From contig JAULSU010000006.1 of NCBI GenBank assembly GCA_030512335.1, positions 3,720,001-3,784,000 on the forward strand: a stretch of 64,000 bases of DNA. Reading direction: 5' to 3'. Both the position numbers and the translations under genes were made by a program. This DNA comes from Immersiella caudata (Eukaryota > Ascomycota > Sordariomycetes > Sordariales > Lasiosphaeriaceae). A model generated the notes under the pieces. It was given only the letters and a program-made list of their open reading frames with translations, was not told the origin of the DNA and did no database searches. Positions 54,408 to 64,000 of this stretch are shown piece by piece (the first letter of the stretch is position 1; each line of letters opens with the position of its first letter).

Positions 54408-56357
54408 CTATGATGCCTCTCGCATCCTCCTTAGCACCGGCCGCAAAAATATCTCCACCCACTGCGTCGGATCTGTCGACCCATGTTTCATATAATCCCA
54501 CCTATCCAGAACCTTCCCCGTAATCGAGTCCCAAACTGCACCAAGACACGCCGTTTCCGTCTCATAGGGCTGGCACCTACTGAACTCCTGCCAGGTCAGT
54601 ACCGATTCCAGTGCCTCTTCCAGCCCGATGAGGTGCCACTCGATGTGGTCTACCCCACAAACGCACCCCAACTTCCGCTGACTTTCCCACAGGTGGTCGC
54701 GCACCAAGCTCTCCATCCTGGAGGGGGCACACGGCATGTAGGCATCAAACAGGGGGATCAACTCGACGTCGCACTTAGTGCTTATATATTGCTGCCGGTC
54801 GGTTGTACTTTTTGCGCTGCCGATCTTGATGCAAGCTTCAAGTTTATCATCGGTTACCATGAAGCCGTATACGAAGCCCCCATTGAGTTCTGACTGTGAG
54901 ATGGGATGGTGCAGGTTGTTGATCATGTTTCGGAGCGTCCCCAGTGCCTTTTTGTTCTTAACCATGCCCTGGGGGCCGGGAAGGATCTGAAGGCGCCCCG
55001 GCTGTTGAACTCCAGCAACAGGCGGCGCTGCAGCGCGTTCAGTAGCTCTTGGTTTTGGTGGTGCCCGGGGCTTGAGTTCGACATCGACGTCTCGGAATCT
55101 CCCTTGAAGCTTTTGCTGCAGCCGCGAGATTTCGTCTTTTTCGACGTCGGATTGGTAATACAAGATGAGATTTGGATACGCCTTCGTCGTTGTTTCTACC
55201 CCCTGAGTCATGTCGTGGGCAAAATTAGGTTGTCGAGTCCGCGACTTTCGGACGGGGCTTCCGTTTGCTCTGGCGCGGGAGTGGCGCCGCTGACAGTCTT
55301 CATCTGGTACATTGGTCGGCTCTGCAATGGGATTTGGGGGGCCGAAGGAATGTCCGCTAAGAGGCGTGTCTACCAGATCTTTTTCGAGGTTGCTAAAGAT
55401 AGAGGGGGCCTTCCCGCTGTTGATCGAGTCTGGCGATGGTACCAGGAGAGAAGCGTCGTCGTAGGGATCCTCTGCTGTTTTCGCTTGCGTCACCTCCTCG
55501 CTGGGGGGCTCAGTTCTTGTCAGAGGCGGCCGAATAGGGGTGGTTGGTCCGACGGGAGTATCGTCCTTGGCTGCCGGTTGGACTGCTGCTGCCGGTGGCT
55601 CTGTTGGCTCAAACGCATCCGATGTGTCACTGATGCTGCTCGCAGAGGATACAGCGTTGTTTTCGCTATGCCGCCGAAAGGGTATCTCAGGTACTGCATT
55701 GGGTTCTTCTTTCCTTCCCCCTTTTGCTTTCCCTCGTCTGAGTTTCGGCCTATTGACAGAAAGGCGACTGAAAAGTCCCACCAGCCGCGTGCTCGACACA
55801 TGTATGGTAGAAGACGCTGTTAAAGCTCGTTTCAAGATGGGCGGCTTCTTCGTGGCCGTCATCGCTCGTTCTCTCCAAATTTCCGCGGTAGTGTGCAAGG
55901 GTGGCGGGACTGCGTCAACTCCAAGAGGGGGCCCCTGAATGCCTGAATGTTCTTGATGGTATATTTCCCAAAGACTTCCATGCCACGTATTGTAGAGATG
56001 CTGATACTGCGTTGGACGCGCAGAACCGGTGCTGCCAACGACGACATTGTGACGATGACGGTTGATGCTGCAGATGCTGTTGAAGACGATGCGCCACAAG
56101 CACTCGTCTGCCTCCGCCGAGGGGAAGCCGGCTTCACAGAAGCGGTCAATTTCTACGTCGATATTGGGTGCCTTTTTCTTGCCTAGGGGATACCCGCAGG
56201 CAGAGTTCGACTTGTTCGACGCTGTCCATGCCATGCATCGGTACTGGTTGTCGCTGTCGGGTTCCGCCTGAAGACCGAGGAATACTCGAAAAGATTTTGG
56301 CGAGCTGAAGGTCCTGCGGTCGCCTCCATCGGGAAGAAGCGTGATGGTAGTCGTCAT
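54408..56357 (-). CDS. MUG113/T5orf172-type GIY-YIG-like domain protein
   Basis: A single exon of 649 codons from the ATG at 56357 (MTTTITLLPDGGDRRTFSS); another ATG lies 30 nt upstream. The N-terminus has a Cys-containing domain (YRCMAWTASNKSNSACGYPL). The middle, about residues 190-440, is Ser/Pro-rich and disordered. Near residues 490-595 is the domain: GGFVYGFMVTDD, CIKIGSAKSTTDRQQYIS, then ESLVRDHLWESQRKLGCVC and HIEWHLIG, matching the DUF1766/MUG113 family related to GIY-YIG nucleases. Such proteins are expanded in ascomycetes and poorly understood; nuclease activity is not established. The frame is intact. Confidence 0.8.
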   Translation of the reverse strand: MTTTITLLPDGGDRRTFSSPKSFRVFLGLQAEPDSDNQYRCMAWTASNKSNSACGYPLGKKKAPNIDVEIDRFCEAGFPSAEADECLWRIVFNSICSINRHRHNVVVGSTGSARPTQYQHLYNTWHGSLWEIYHQEHSGIQGPPLGVDAVPPPLHTTAEIWRERAMTATKKPPILKRALTASSTIHVSSTRLVGLFSRLSVNRPKLRRGKAKGGRKEEPNAVPEIPFRRHSENNAVSSASSISDTSDAFEPTEPPAAAVQPAAKDDTPVGPTTPIRPPLTRTEPPSEEVTQAKTAEDPYDDASLLVPSPDSINSGKAPSIFSNLEKDLVDTPLSGHSFGPPNPIAEPTNVPDEDCQRRHSRARANGSPVRKSRTRQPNFAHDMTQGVETTTKAYPNLILYYQSDVEKDEISRLQQKLQGRFRDVDVELKPRAPPKPRATERAAAPPVAGVQQPGRLQILPGPQGMVKNKKALGTLRNMINNLHHPISQSELNGGFVYGFMVTDDKLEACIKIGSAKSTTDRQQYISTKCDVELIPLFDAYMPCAPSRMESLVRDHLWESQRKLGCVCGVDHIEWHLIGLEEALESVLTWQEFSRCQPYETETACLGAVWDSITGKVLDRWDYMKHGSTDPTQWVEIFLRPVLRRMREAS

Positions 56358-57499
56358 GATGGCTTCAAGTCGAAGAAAAAAAAGCACGAAAAATGAGATA
56401 ATGTCGCAAGTCCCCTCTTACTCAGGGGGAGGCCCGTCGCAAGGAACTTCATAAATGCGCGAGTTCAAATCGAGGGGGCTGGAAATCCGGACCCTTCACC
56501 GAAAGGAGAGGGGCTGTTATCAGCATGCTGCGCGCAGACCGAAGCAATCTCACCTTAATTAATTGCGAGAGAAAATACTACCCCAAAGGCGTCACTGTGC
56601 AAGACTTACGGTAATGCAGCGCTATATCCATCGCCGCACACTGTGCTGTCTGCACCTCGAAATGGGTGTTCGCACTTGGCAACTGCCAATTTCAGGCATC
56701 CACAGCTATCAGGCTGAACTACGCCGCCCCTGATTTCCCCAAACCCAGGGATCAATCGTTGCCGATAGGCGCAGAGTCCCGCTCGTGTGAGGGAGGGCAT
56801 ACGGGAGGGATTTGTGGCGAAAAAAGGGTGGGGGGTGGTGTTAGTCGTCGTTGTTTACCTCCAAACCCTGAAATGAAAATCAGGGGCAATCCAGTTTCAC
56901 TTCACCTGAACTTACACTGCACTCCTGGTTGTGTTCCTGGCTGGGGGTTGGTCAAGGCGTAACAAACATTTGTCTTGGTGGTTCATCCAAATCTGAAATA
57001 CACATGAGATACACCTGGGACCTACAACCCCTTTCGGCACGCTCAATTTCGGTAGTACACGTATTCTTGGTTCGGCAACAACATGCCCTCTTCCAGCCCT
57101 TTCCAAGGGAGAGGCGTGCCGCTGGAGAGCCCTCGGCTGGCCTCCCGCCTCCGCAGCTGGTGCCAGATTGGATGACGTTGGTCCGGAAAGTGAGAGGAGA
57201 CGGTGTCAGTACATGCAACTCGTCGAGATAGCGGCACGAGTCATGGTAAGAATGTGGCGGTGAAGAGACAAAGGTTTACGAAATGCCGACTCCGTGCGTA
57301 CGTCTGGTACTTGTGACGTCTCAGTACGGCATCACAGTGCCAACCAGACGAATCAATGTCATATTCTTTCATTTCGTCCGTAACCATCTGTGCTCCTTGC
57401 CGATCGTAGACATATCCATGACTAGAATGCTATATGCTATATGCTAAACGCCCAGTTTCATTACCAAAAGCAATCATACCTCCCATTCGTGAGCGGCGT
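56358..57499. other. Intergenic, nothing recognised
   Basis: About 1.1 kb between two minus-strand genes, including the likely promoter of the MUG113-like gene and the 3' region of the permease. No gene, tRNA or repeat seen. Confidence 0.5.
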
Positions 57500-59355
57500 T
57501 CACTGCATTCCCCACCGTGGGGCATTGATGATGAGACCCATAAGACATCCCGAGATGATACCGGCCATTGGCACCGTCACACTGGATTCGTTGTCAGTTG
57601 CCTTGCCTCACGGTGATGAAAAGGGGGACACTTACACCCAGCCAAAGTAGATCCACGCCACCATCCTCCAGTTGATGGTCTTCCAGTCGCCATTGCAGAG
57701 GCCAACGCCAACCGTTGCACCAGTGATGCACTGTGTAGTAGAGATGGGAAGCCCGAAGCGGGTGGCAATGATGATGGTGATGGTGCTGCCAAGCTCGCAG
57801 CTGAATCCGCGAGTGGGCGAGATGAGGGTGATTCGGTTTCCGAGGTTGACCATGATCTTGTGCCCATATGTCCACAGGCCGATGATCATAGCCACACCGA
57901 GGAAGCCGAGAATCCAGAGAGGCACGGCAGTCTTCGCCCCCGACAGCTCTCCAGAGTCCCAGATCGCGAAGATGGTAGAGAAAGGGCCGACGGCATTGGC
58001 GGCGTCGTTGGCTCCGTGGGTGAAGGACGCGGTGGCGGCCGTCATCATCTGGAGGAATCTGTACATGTGCTCGACGTTGTTGTTGTAGTGGGCTGCTCCG
58101 GCGTGGGCCATTTCCAGGTCGCCGGCAAGACGATCCTTCTTGTTTTTCTGGAGCTGCACGATGTCGAGATCGACGCCCTGGAAGAGGGCGAACTTGAGCC
58201 ACCAAAACAGCACCTTGGGGGAGAAGTTGCTTCCGGCGGGCTTGGGACCGACGAGTGACTTTCGTGGAGGGGGAGGAGCAGGCTCAGCGTTCTTCAGCTC
58301 GCTGCCAATGACGGTCTCATCGGACTTTGCAGGGATTGTGGTGATCTCTGGGTCAGCGCTGGCCGTGACGCTGCCAGGTGCGGCTCGCTTGGCTTGGAGC
58401 TCCTCCAGGGTCAAGTGGTCGGCGTAGTAATCTCTGATGCCGTTTGTCGTGCCTTCGGGGGCCGGCGGCACTTCACCGCGGCGCATGAGCAGCGGGCCGA
58501 GGAAAACGTGCCAGTAGGAGAGCTGCCAGTCTTGCAGAACAATCTTGCGCCACAGCCAGGGCAGCCAAAAGACGGCGACGAGGATGGCGACGCCAGCGCC
58601 CACAGACACAATGATGCCGGCGTTGACCTGCTCGCTCAAGTCCGACTTGATGCTGCCGCCCTTTGTCATGAGAAGGGTGGTGATGAGGGAGGCCGTCATG
58701 CCAAAGTAGAGGGGAAGCAGGAAGAAGGCGCGCTTGACCGGGTCTTTGCGCAGGAGGACCAGGTATTTGGTGATGGTGAAGAGGATGATTGCGAAAACAG
58801 CCGCCATGCAAGGGGCGATGAGCCACGAGGCAAAGACGGAGACGACACCACCATTGATAGCGTCGACACCGGAACCCTTGGAAATCCATTTCACTGTGAC
58901 GGGTTGTCAGCCTTCGAACCGAGAGCGCGAGCCGGGCATTGGTACTCACCACCATCTGTTCCGACAGCGGCAATGCCGAAGCCTACGATGCCGCCGATGA
59001 CGGTGTGAGTCGTGCTGACGGGGAATCCGATCTTAGTGGCGAGGCCAAGCCAAACGCTGGACGAAACGACGGTGCAGACCATGCCGAGCATCAGCAGGGC
59101 CGGGGCGCTGGTGAAAGCGTCGACGTCAACGATGTTATTCTTGATGGTGCTCGCGACGTGGCCGCCGACTCCCACGCAGCCAGCCAGCTCCATGACGGCG
59201 GCGGCGCACATGGCCTGGAAGTAGGTCAGCGACCGCGCCGACACGCTGGTGGCCCACGAGTTGGCGACATCATTGGCTCCGAGGAAGTAGGCATCGAAGA
59301 AGGCAAAGATGGTGCCAATGGCAAAGAGGTAGTCGTACTGGTGGAGAACCGCCAT
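57500..59355 (-). CDS. pho-4: PHO4-family phosphate permease (phosphate:cation symporter)
   Basis: Exons 59355-58950, 58893-57636 and 57581-57500 give 581 residues; both introns (56 and 54 nt) have CTGAC branch sites. The two family signatures are present: GANDVAN at residues 26-32 and HGANDAANAVGPFS near residue 428, each within repeated hydrophobic halves. A long hydrophilic loop (about residues 300-385) separates them, as in Neurospora PHO-4 and yeast Pho89. The protein should import phosphate across the plasma membrane with Na+ or H+. The short last exon supplies the final helix, VPMAGIISGCLMGLIINAPR. Homologues are induced by phosphate starvation; no clear CACGTG site was found upstream by eye. 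Confidence 0.95.
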
Positions 59356-61065
59356 CTTGAGGGATGCGGACGACTTGAACGCGAGGAGGACGGGGACAGA
59401 AAGTGATGGAGAAGGGACGAAAGGGCGCTCCCAGCTGGCCTTTTAGAGACGACTTCCATGATTTCTGCTTGCCCCCATGTGCACGCGAGCAATTGCCGCA
59501 TTGGTCGAGCAGTGGGAACGGTGGGGATGTGGGAATGCGGATGGCGGCGAGCATCGCATCAGGAGTTGTTTTTTCTTGCCTCTTGAAACGACCCTGGGCC
59601 CGCCAATCGCGACGGGAGCTGAAGACATGTGTAGGAATGCAGCGTAGTGATAGGACAGAACTGATCGAGGCGTTCCCATCTGGATGGAGTCAGAGAAAGG
59701 GTCCAGAGGTCTCGGCGGTCTGGGCGAAGCGGGAACGGAGCGGGGGGGGGGGGAAACTGGTTTCTGGGTTTTCCTGCGACGATGCTTCTTGGCAGTCCTG
59801 TGGTCTGTGCTTTGCGCGGAGAAAATACCGCGGCTCAAGAGCGGGCGAGCAGGAAAGCGCGCTTATCCTGGTTGAGCTGACAGCTGAGTGCCGTCGGCTG
59901 TTGTAGGTGTCGCGTGCAGTCCTGCCATTCCTGGAATTTGCTGCACATAATCGACGCTAGCGATGCAAGGTGGGAGCGGAGCAAGTTGCCAAAATTCCCT
60001 GTCTCGCTGACGTAAATGCCGCTATAGCAGGGAAAAGCGAGATCTTCAGGGGAGATATGAGGCACCAAGGCATCAAGTGTGGCGTCTCTGGCTGGGCCAC
60101 ACTCATTGATCTGGCCACTCAGACTCGGCATTCGCCTAATTTACAGGGTTAGGGTTATCAACACCTTACCACAGCCTAACCGCTGCATCCACCTCGCGGG
60201 GTAGGGCTTGAAACTGCAGACTTGGGTCGCTCCTACCTGAAGATCCGATGACACGCTTTGGAGTTTTCTGTTGCGCCAATCCACGCGGCCGAACTCACAA
60301 CCGACCTGGAATCTGAGTTGTCCCTGTGTTTGAGTTTTCTTGCATTCGTGCGCATTCACCAGCAGTGCTTGCATCTCAGACTTTCGGTTCTGTGGTGCTG
60401 CTGGAGGTGGGAAAAGGTGGGAAAAGGTTGGAAAAGGTTGGAAAGTGGGGATGGGTATCTACCTACCCAGCCAGTTAGAGCAACTGCCAGCAACGGCTCT
60501 TCAGGTCAGCCAGTCCTCAAGCGCCCATCGTGCAAAGAGCCTTGCCCGGGACCGAATCGCCCGATCCGTTGTCGGGGTGTGAGTGGCCGATACGGGATGC
60601 GCAAGTCGTCAACTTGAACGTTACGTCAATGTCAGGCCAGGCATTGGGTTGTTTGCCTGGTGGTGTGGACTGCACTGCCAGATGAGCTTAGCGCCTATTG
60701 GTCGCCTCACCTTCGTACTTCATGACAAGAGGCCGGGGACTACCTGTTGAATTTGCCTTGAGCTCACAAGAACGACCAAAAGTTACTCGAAGGTTGAAGA
60801 ACGCTGGACGACAACAGCCGTTTGATCGAGCGGCTGCGCAATTGGTCAAGTTCGGTAGCTTATACTTACCAACACGAATTCCACAATGCGTTGGTGCAAC
60901 TGGCAAGAGTGCAGCTGGCAAGAGTGCAGTTAGCAAGAGTATATAACCAAAATATCTACATACCTGGTAGTTATCACCCTCACTTCAATTTACCCTTCCA
61001 TTTCCGAGTCACAAAGGCCACCACCCACCCTCCGACGAGTCCAGAGCGCCTCAAACAGCGTGACT
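59356..61065. other. Long intergenic region with short telomere-like motif
   Basis: About 1.7 kb between divergent genes. GGGTTAGGGTTA lies at 60146-60157. A G-run lies near 59741-59751. Small near-direct repeats (GGAAAAGGTT near 60412-60445; GCAAGAGTGCAGYTRG near 60900-60945) are present. No gene is supported. Confidence 0.5.
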
Positions 61066-61973
61066 ATGGTCAAAAGGTAAGGTCCTATTGCGGAGGACTG
61101 GATCAAGTATCGAGCTGTGATTGAGTCCTTGTACCTCGAGCAGGGGAAGGAATTCAAGGAGGTAGCGAAAACCATGAGCCAGACCTATGGTTTCACCGCA
61201 TCGTCAGTGTCTGCCGCCATACAACACAAAACACCCTGCTGACAAAAGCTCTCAGCTCCAGACAGTACGTTCATCGTTTCACCCGATGGGGCTTACGAAA
61301 GAACATTTCACATCACACCATGAGCGCGATGGTGGCTATCTGGGAGCAGCGAAGGAGGGAAGGAAAGGAGACCTCTTTCTTTTGGAACAGGCAAGCTTTC
61401 GATGCCTCGCGGCTTGATCGCTTCGCCAGAAGAGGGGGCATTATCTCTCACAACGAGGTTCGGGCACGCTGTAAGTTTCCTTTTGCGGCTGGCCGTGGTG
61501 GGCTTAAAGTCTAACACCAACTAGCACCAACGCCCCCAGGGGTTCGATACTCCACGCCTCTCCCGGACGGCCAGAGGGAGCACCAAACCGCTGGATTGAT
61601 GTCACATGGCCATTCATCGAATCCATCGGAACCGCCCTGTTCAGATTCTGTTGCACCTCCAACACGAGCATTGTCAAGCTCGGTCACCCCTCAGCAGAAC
61701 CCCCAGATCGAGGAGTACTCGTCGCAAGGGTCAAACGCCGTGACTCCGTGGCCGCTGCTTGGATATGTCACTGGAACCTCAACTTCTGGAAACGCTAAAC
61801 CAAAGTCACACCTAAATCACTTCAACGAAACATTGGAACACTCATCGTGCCCCGAATGGTCGTTGGCAGCTTATTACGACAACGAAGACGATTCGTTGCC
61901 AGCCGCATCCGAGTCCGTGTGGAACTTCCCGGACGGTACCGCATGTCCCTTTTTCGACTTCAATTATGAGTAG
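61066..61973 (+). pseudogene. Clr5-domain protein gene with stop at codon 5
   Basis: ATG at 61066 gives four codons and then TAA (61078-61080). The same frame continues at once into a typical Clr5 N-terminal domain: WIKYRAVIESLYLEQGKEFK then EVAKTMSQTYGFTAS. Intron 61203-61255 (GTCAGT donor, CTGAC branch) joins it to RQYVHRFTRWGLRKN. Intron 61471-61524 (GTAAGT, TCTAAC, CTAG) leads to a Ser/Pro-rich C-terminus ending at 61973. The total would be 266 residues. Clr5-type proteins occur in fungal regulators and NLR-like proteins. Either this copy is inactivated by one stop, or translation starts by an upstream exon I could not find. Confidence 0.6.
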
Positions 61974-62386
61974 TATCTTGGTACTGGGCGTGATCGAGCG
62001 GGGGATTATGGACCGGGAAGGGTCGGTCGATGATGGGTGGATATTTCAGGGGTAGAGACGAGGGCTACTTGGGTGCTACCTAACAACGGTACGCCTCAAA
62101 GATGGGGGAATCTTTAGATGGGATAATATCTTCTTCATCTGTCATTCACAGGGAGCGGGAGCCACCTGGTTTTCAAATGCCAGGTTTCCAAGATGCTGTC
62201 CGACTTGGCGGCATGGACAGTTTCTTGGCGGAAAAGCTTGTTTGGTTGAGGCTCGTGGGTTGTCCCACAAGCTATACCATATCTAGAATTTCATTTCAAT
62301 AGCTTCTCAGCTTTTCAACAACAAATCTTTTTGGAAAAACTTCAACCACACAACCATTTTGGAACATTCCACACACAGCGCGCGCA
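61974..62386. other. Intergenic, nothing recognised
   Basis: About 410 nt upstream of the final HET gene. No distinct signal seen. Confidence 0.5.
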
Positions 62387-64000
62387 ATGTCGTCGACGCA
62401 GACCTACCAGTACAAACCTCTCTCAGCGCCGCGCGCGATCCGAGTTGTGACCCTGCAACCGGCTACGCAACTCGAAGACCCTTTAGAAGGCTCCATTGAG
62501 GAGGTTTCTCTCGAAGGCAAAGGCGTAGGTCATGACTACCACGCTTTGTCGTATGTATGGGGTGAGCAGCATGGCACGCAGCCCATGGCATGCAACGGCG
62601 GAACCATTCTCATCACCAAAAACTGCGAGCTGGCTCTCCGCTACCTTCGCCTTCCTGACGAGAAGCGCACGCTCTGGATCGACTCGATCTGCATCGACCA
62701 AACATCCACTTCGGAAAGAGCTTAACAGATTCCCTTAATGGGCAAGATCTATTCTTCGGCCCAAAAAACCATCATCTGGCTCGGCCCCGGCCAAGAAACC
62801 GACAAATCCACCTTCCGCCGCGCCCGCTTCGGCGCCCTCCTCTACCGAACCAAAGAACACCTCCCTAACCGCCTCGACGGCATCTTCCGCAAAACCTTCC
62901 ACCCCTTCACCAGCAAACCCTCTCACCTGTCCGCTTTCCAACCCCTCTGCGCCAACCCCTGGTTCTCCCGTATCTGGACCCTCCAAGAATGCTTCCTCGG
63001 CCGCCACCCCACCCTCCAATCCGACCACTTACAGCTCTCTCTCTCCGATTTTGCCGAGTATTGGTTATTTCTCGACATCACCCAAGGCTCCCCCTTTGCC
63101 AAGGCCACGCCTCATTGTTTCTCGCGCATCTCCTCGCTCATCATCACCACACACTTTCGATCCCTCGCCGGGACCATCACCAAACACCGCAAGGAACCTC
63201 TTGTTACCGACGTCCGCGCTCATGTCGACAACTGGTGGTCGTTTCGCAAGGCCCTGCCTTACTTTCTGCACCAAGCCGCCTTCGCCAACACCGCTACCGA
63301 TCCCCGAGACAAGGTCTACGCCCTCCTACCCATCCTGTCTCGTTTCCTCCCCGAGTTCTCCGCGTTTCCAGCCGACTACACCGCCCCCGTTGCGCACGTT
63401 TATGAGTCTTTCACGCGCTTTCTGGTCTCCCAAACCCACCGTCTCGGCTTCTTCGACTTGCTCTACCCCAAAACCCCCTCGGTGCAAGGTCTCCCACCCT
63501 GGGTTCTCGACGTCGGCGGCGACACCTCCGGAAGTCTCTTCGTCCTCGTCGGCGGTGCCATGTGCTTCTACGCGGCAGGGGAAAGCGAAGTCGACATCCC
63601 CCTCTTTGAGGCCTCTCCGCCAGGGGAGCTCCACCTCCGCGGCGCTCGATTCTCGCGCGTGGCCATCATTTCGGAAGAAATACCGAAAGAAATGGACCTG
63701 ATGATAGACGTCGCGACGAAGTATATAGGCTGGCTCTGGGAGACTCTACCGTCCACAATGCCCGGCGAAGAACGAGCGAGAGTAGGGGCGGAACTTTTGG
63801 TGATTGTAAAGAATAAGCCGGTGATGGATCGGCTTAAGGAGGGGGGGAGGTTTTATCTCACCGAGGGGTGGAACGTGGGGATATCGCAGTTTGAGATTGC
63901 AGAGGGGGATGAAGTTGTGGTGATGGCGGGGGGAGATTTGCCGTTGGTGTTGAGAAGATGGGAAGATGGGAAGTCGGTGTTTATGGGGCCGACGGTGGTG
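62387..64000 (+). pseudogene. HET-domain gene with in-frame stop, runs off the window
   Basis: The start gives MSSTQTYQYKPLSAPRAIRV and a good HET domain: YHALSYVWGEQHGTQPM, NCELALRYLRL and RTLWIDSICIDQTSTSERA. TAA at 62723-62725 then interrupts the motif usually read as ER-x-x-Q-V/I-x-L-M. The same frame resumes QIPLMGKIYSSAQKTIIWLG and stays open to the window end, with further HET-protein features (NPWFSRIWTLQECFLG; DPRDKVYALLPIL). A single C-to-T change at a Gln codon would explain the stop. The 3' end is outside the window. Without the stop the protein would exceed 537 residues. Confidence 0.75.

Noticed and set aside
1..64000. CRISPR array, rRNA or prophage-like elements
   Set aside because: No spaced palindromic repeats, no rRNA-like sequence and no phage structural genes were seen; the tandem arrays present are microsatellites and minisatellites.

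Overview
The window reads as nuclear DNA of a filamentous ascomycete (Pezizomycotina, probably Sordariomycetes). Genes are intron-poor, with 48-130 nt introns that show GTRAGT-like donors, CTRAC branch sites and YAG acceptors. The gene families are typically fungal: ankyrin/STAND-type proteins, HET-domain proteins, a secreted GH11 xylanase, a Clr5-type N-terminus, a 2EXR/F-box-like protein, a PHO4-family phosphate permease and a MUG113/T5orf172-type protein. All functional calls rest on reading the sequence; no search was run.

Layout. 1-4042: membrane-anchored ankyrin protein, probably cut by the window start. 4272-4778: a tRNA-headed SINE-like insertion with target duplications. 5208-19150: the most unusual block, a divergent pair made of an unrecognised 980-aa protein (minus strand, seven exons) and a 3,146-aa homologue of the bacterial Tc insecticidal toxin A subunit (plus strand, one intron). 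20435-22803: a second ankyrin protein. 23001-24295: a single-pass membrane protein. 24829-28800: a decayed F-box/ankyrin gene and a decayed HET gene. 29720-41603: mostly intact genes (GH11 xylanase, small membrane protein, secreted alpha/beta hydrolase, acidic-tailed unknown, 2EXR-like protein) plus coding relics. 42081-53031: a membrane-protein gene split by a repeat-rich insert, a small GTPase, a decayed repeat/zinc-finger gene, a coiled-coil gene hit by a dispersed repeat, and a broken hydrolase-NACHT (NLR-like) gene. 53069-59355: a cysteine-rich secreted protein, a MUG113-like protein and a phosphate permease. 61066-64000: a Clr5-type gene and a HET gene, each with an early in-frame stop.

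Two themes stand out. First, the TcA-like gene is long, intact and spliced, and it shares a 1.1-kb divergent intergenic region with a second large leaderless protein gene. No TcB or TcC partner lies within the window, so the pair may be a eukaryotic use of a Tc-type pore and translocator. Second, nearly all recognisable allorecognition-type genes (HET, NACHT, F-box/ankyrin) carry nonsense codons or frameshifts while the housekeeping, secreted and TcA-like genes are open. This argues for selective decay rather than poor sequence quality. Several of the stops are TAA or TAG at places where Gln would fit, as expected of C-to-T change at CpA, the context favoured by RIP.
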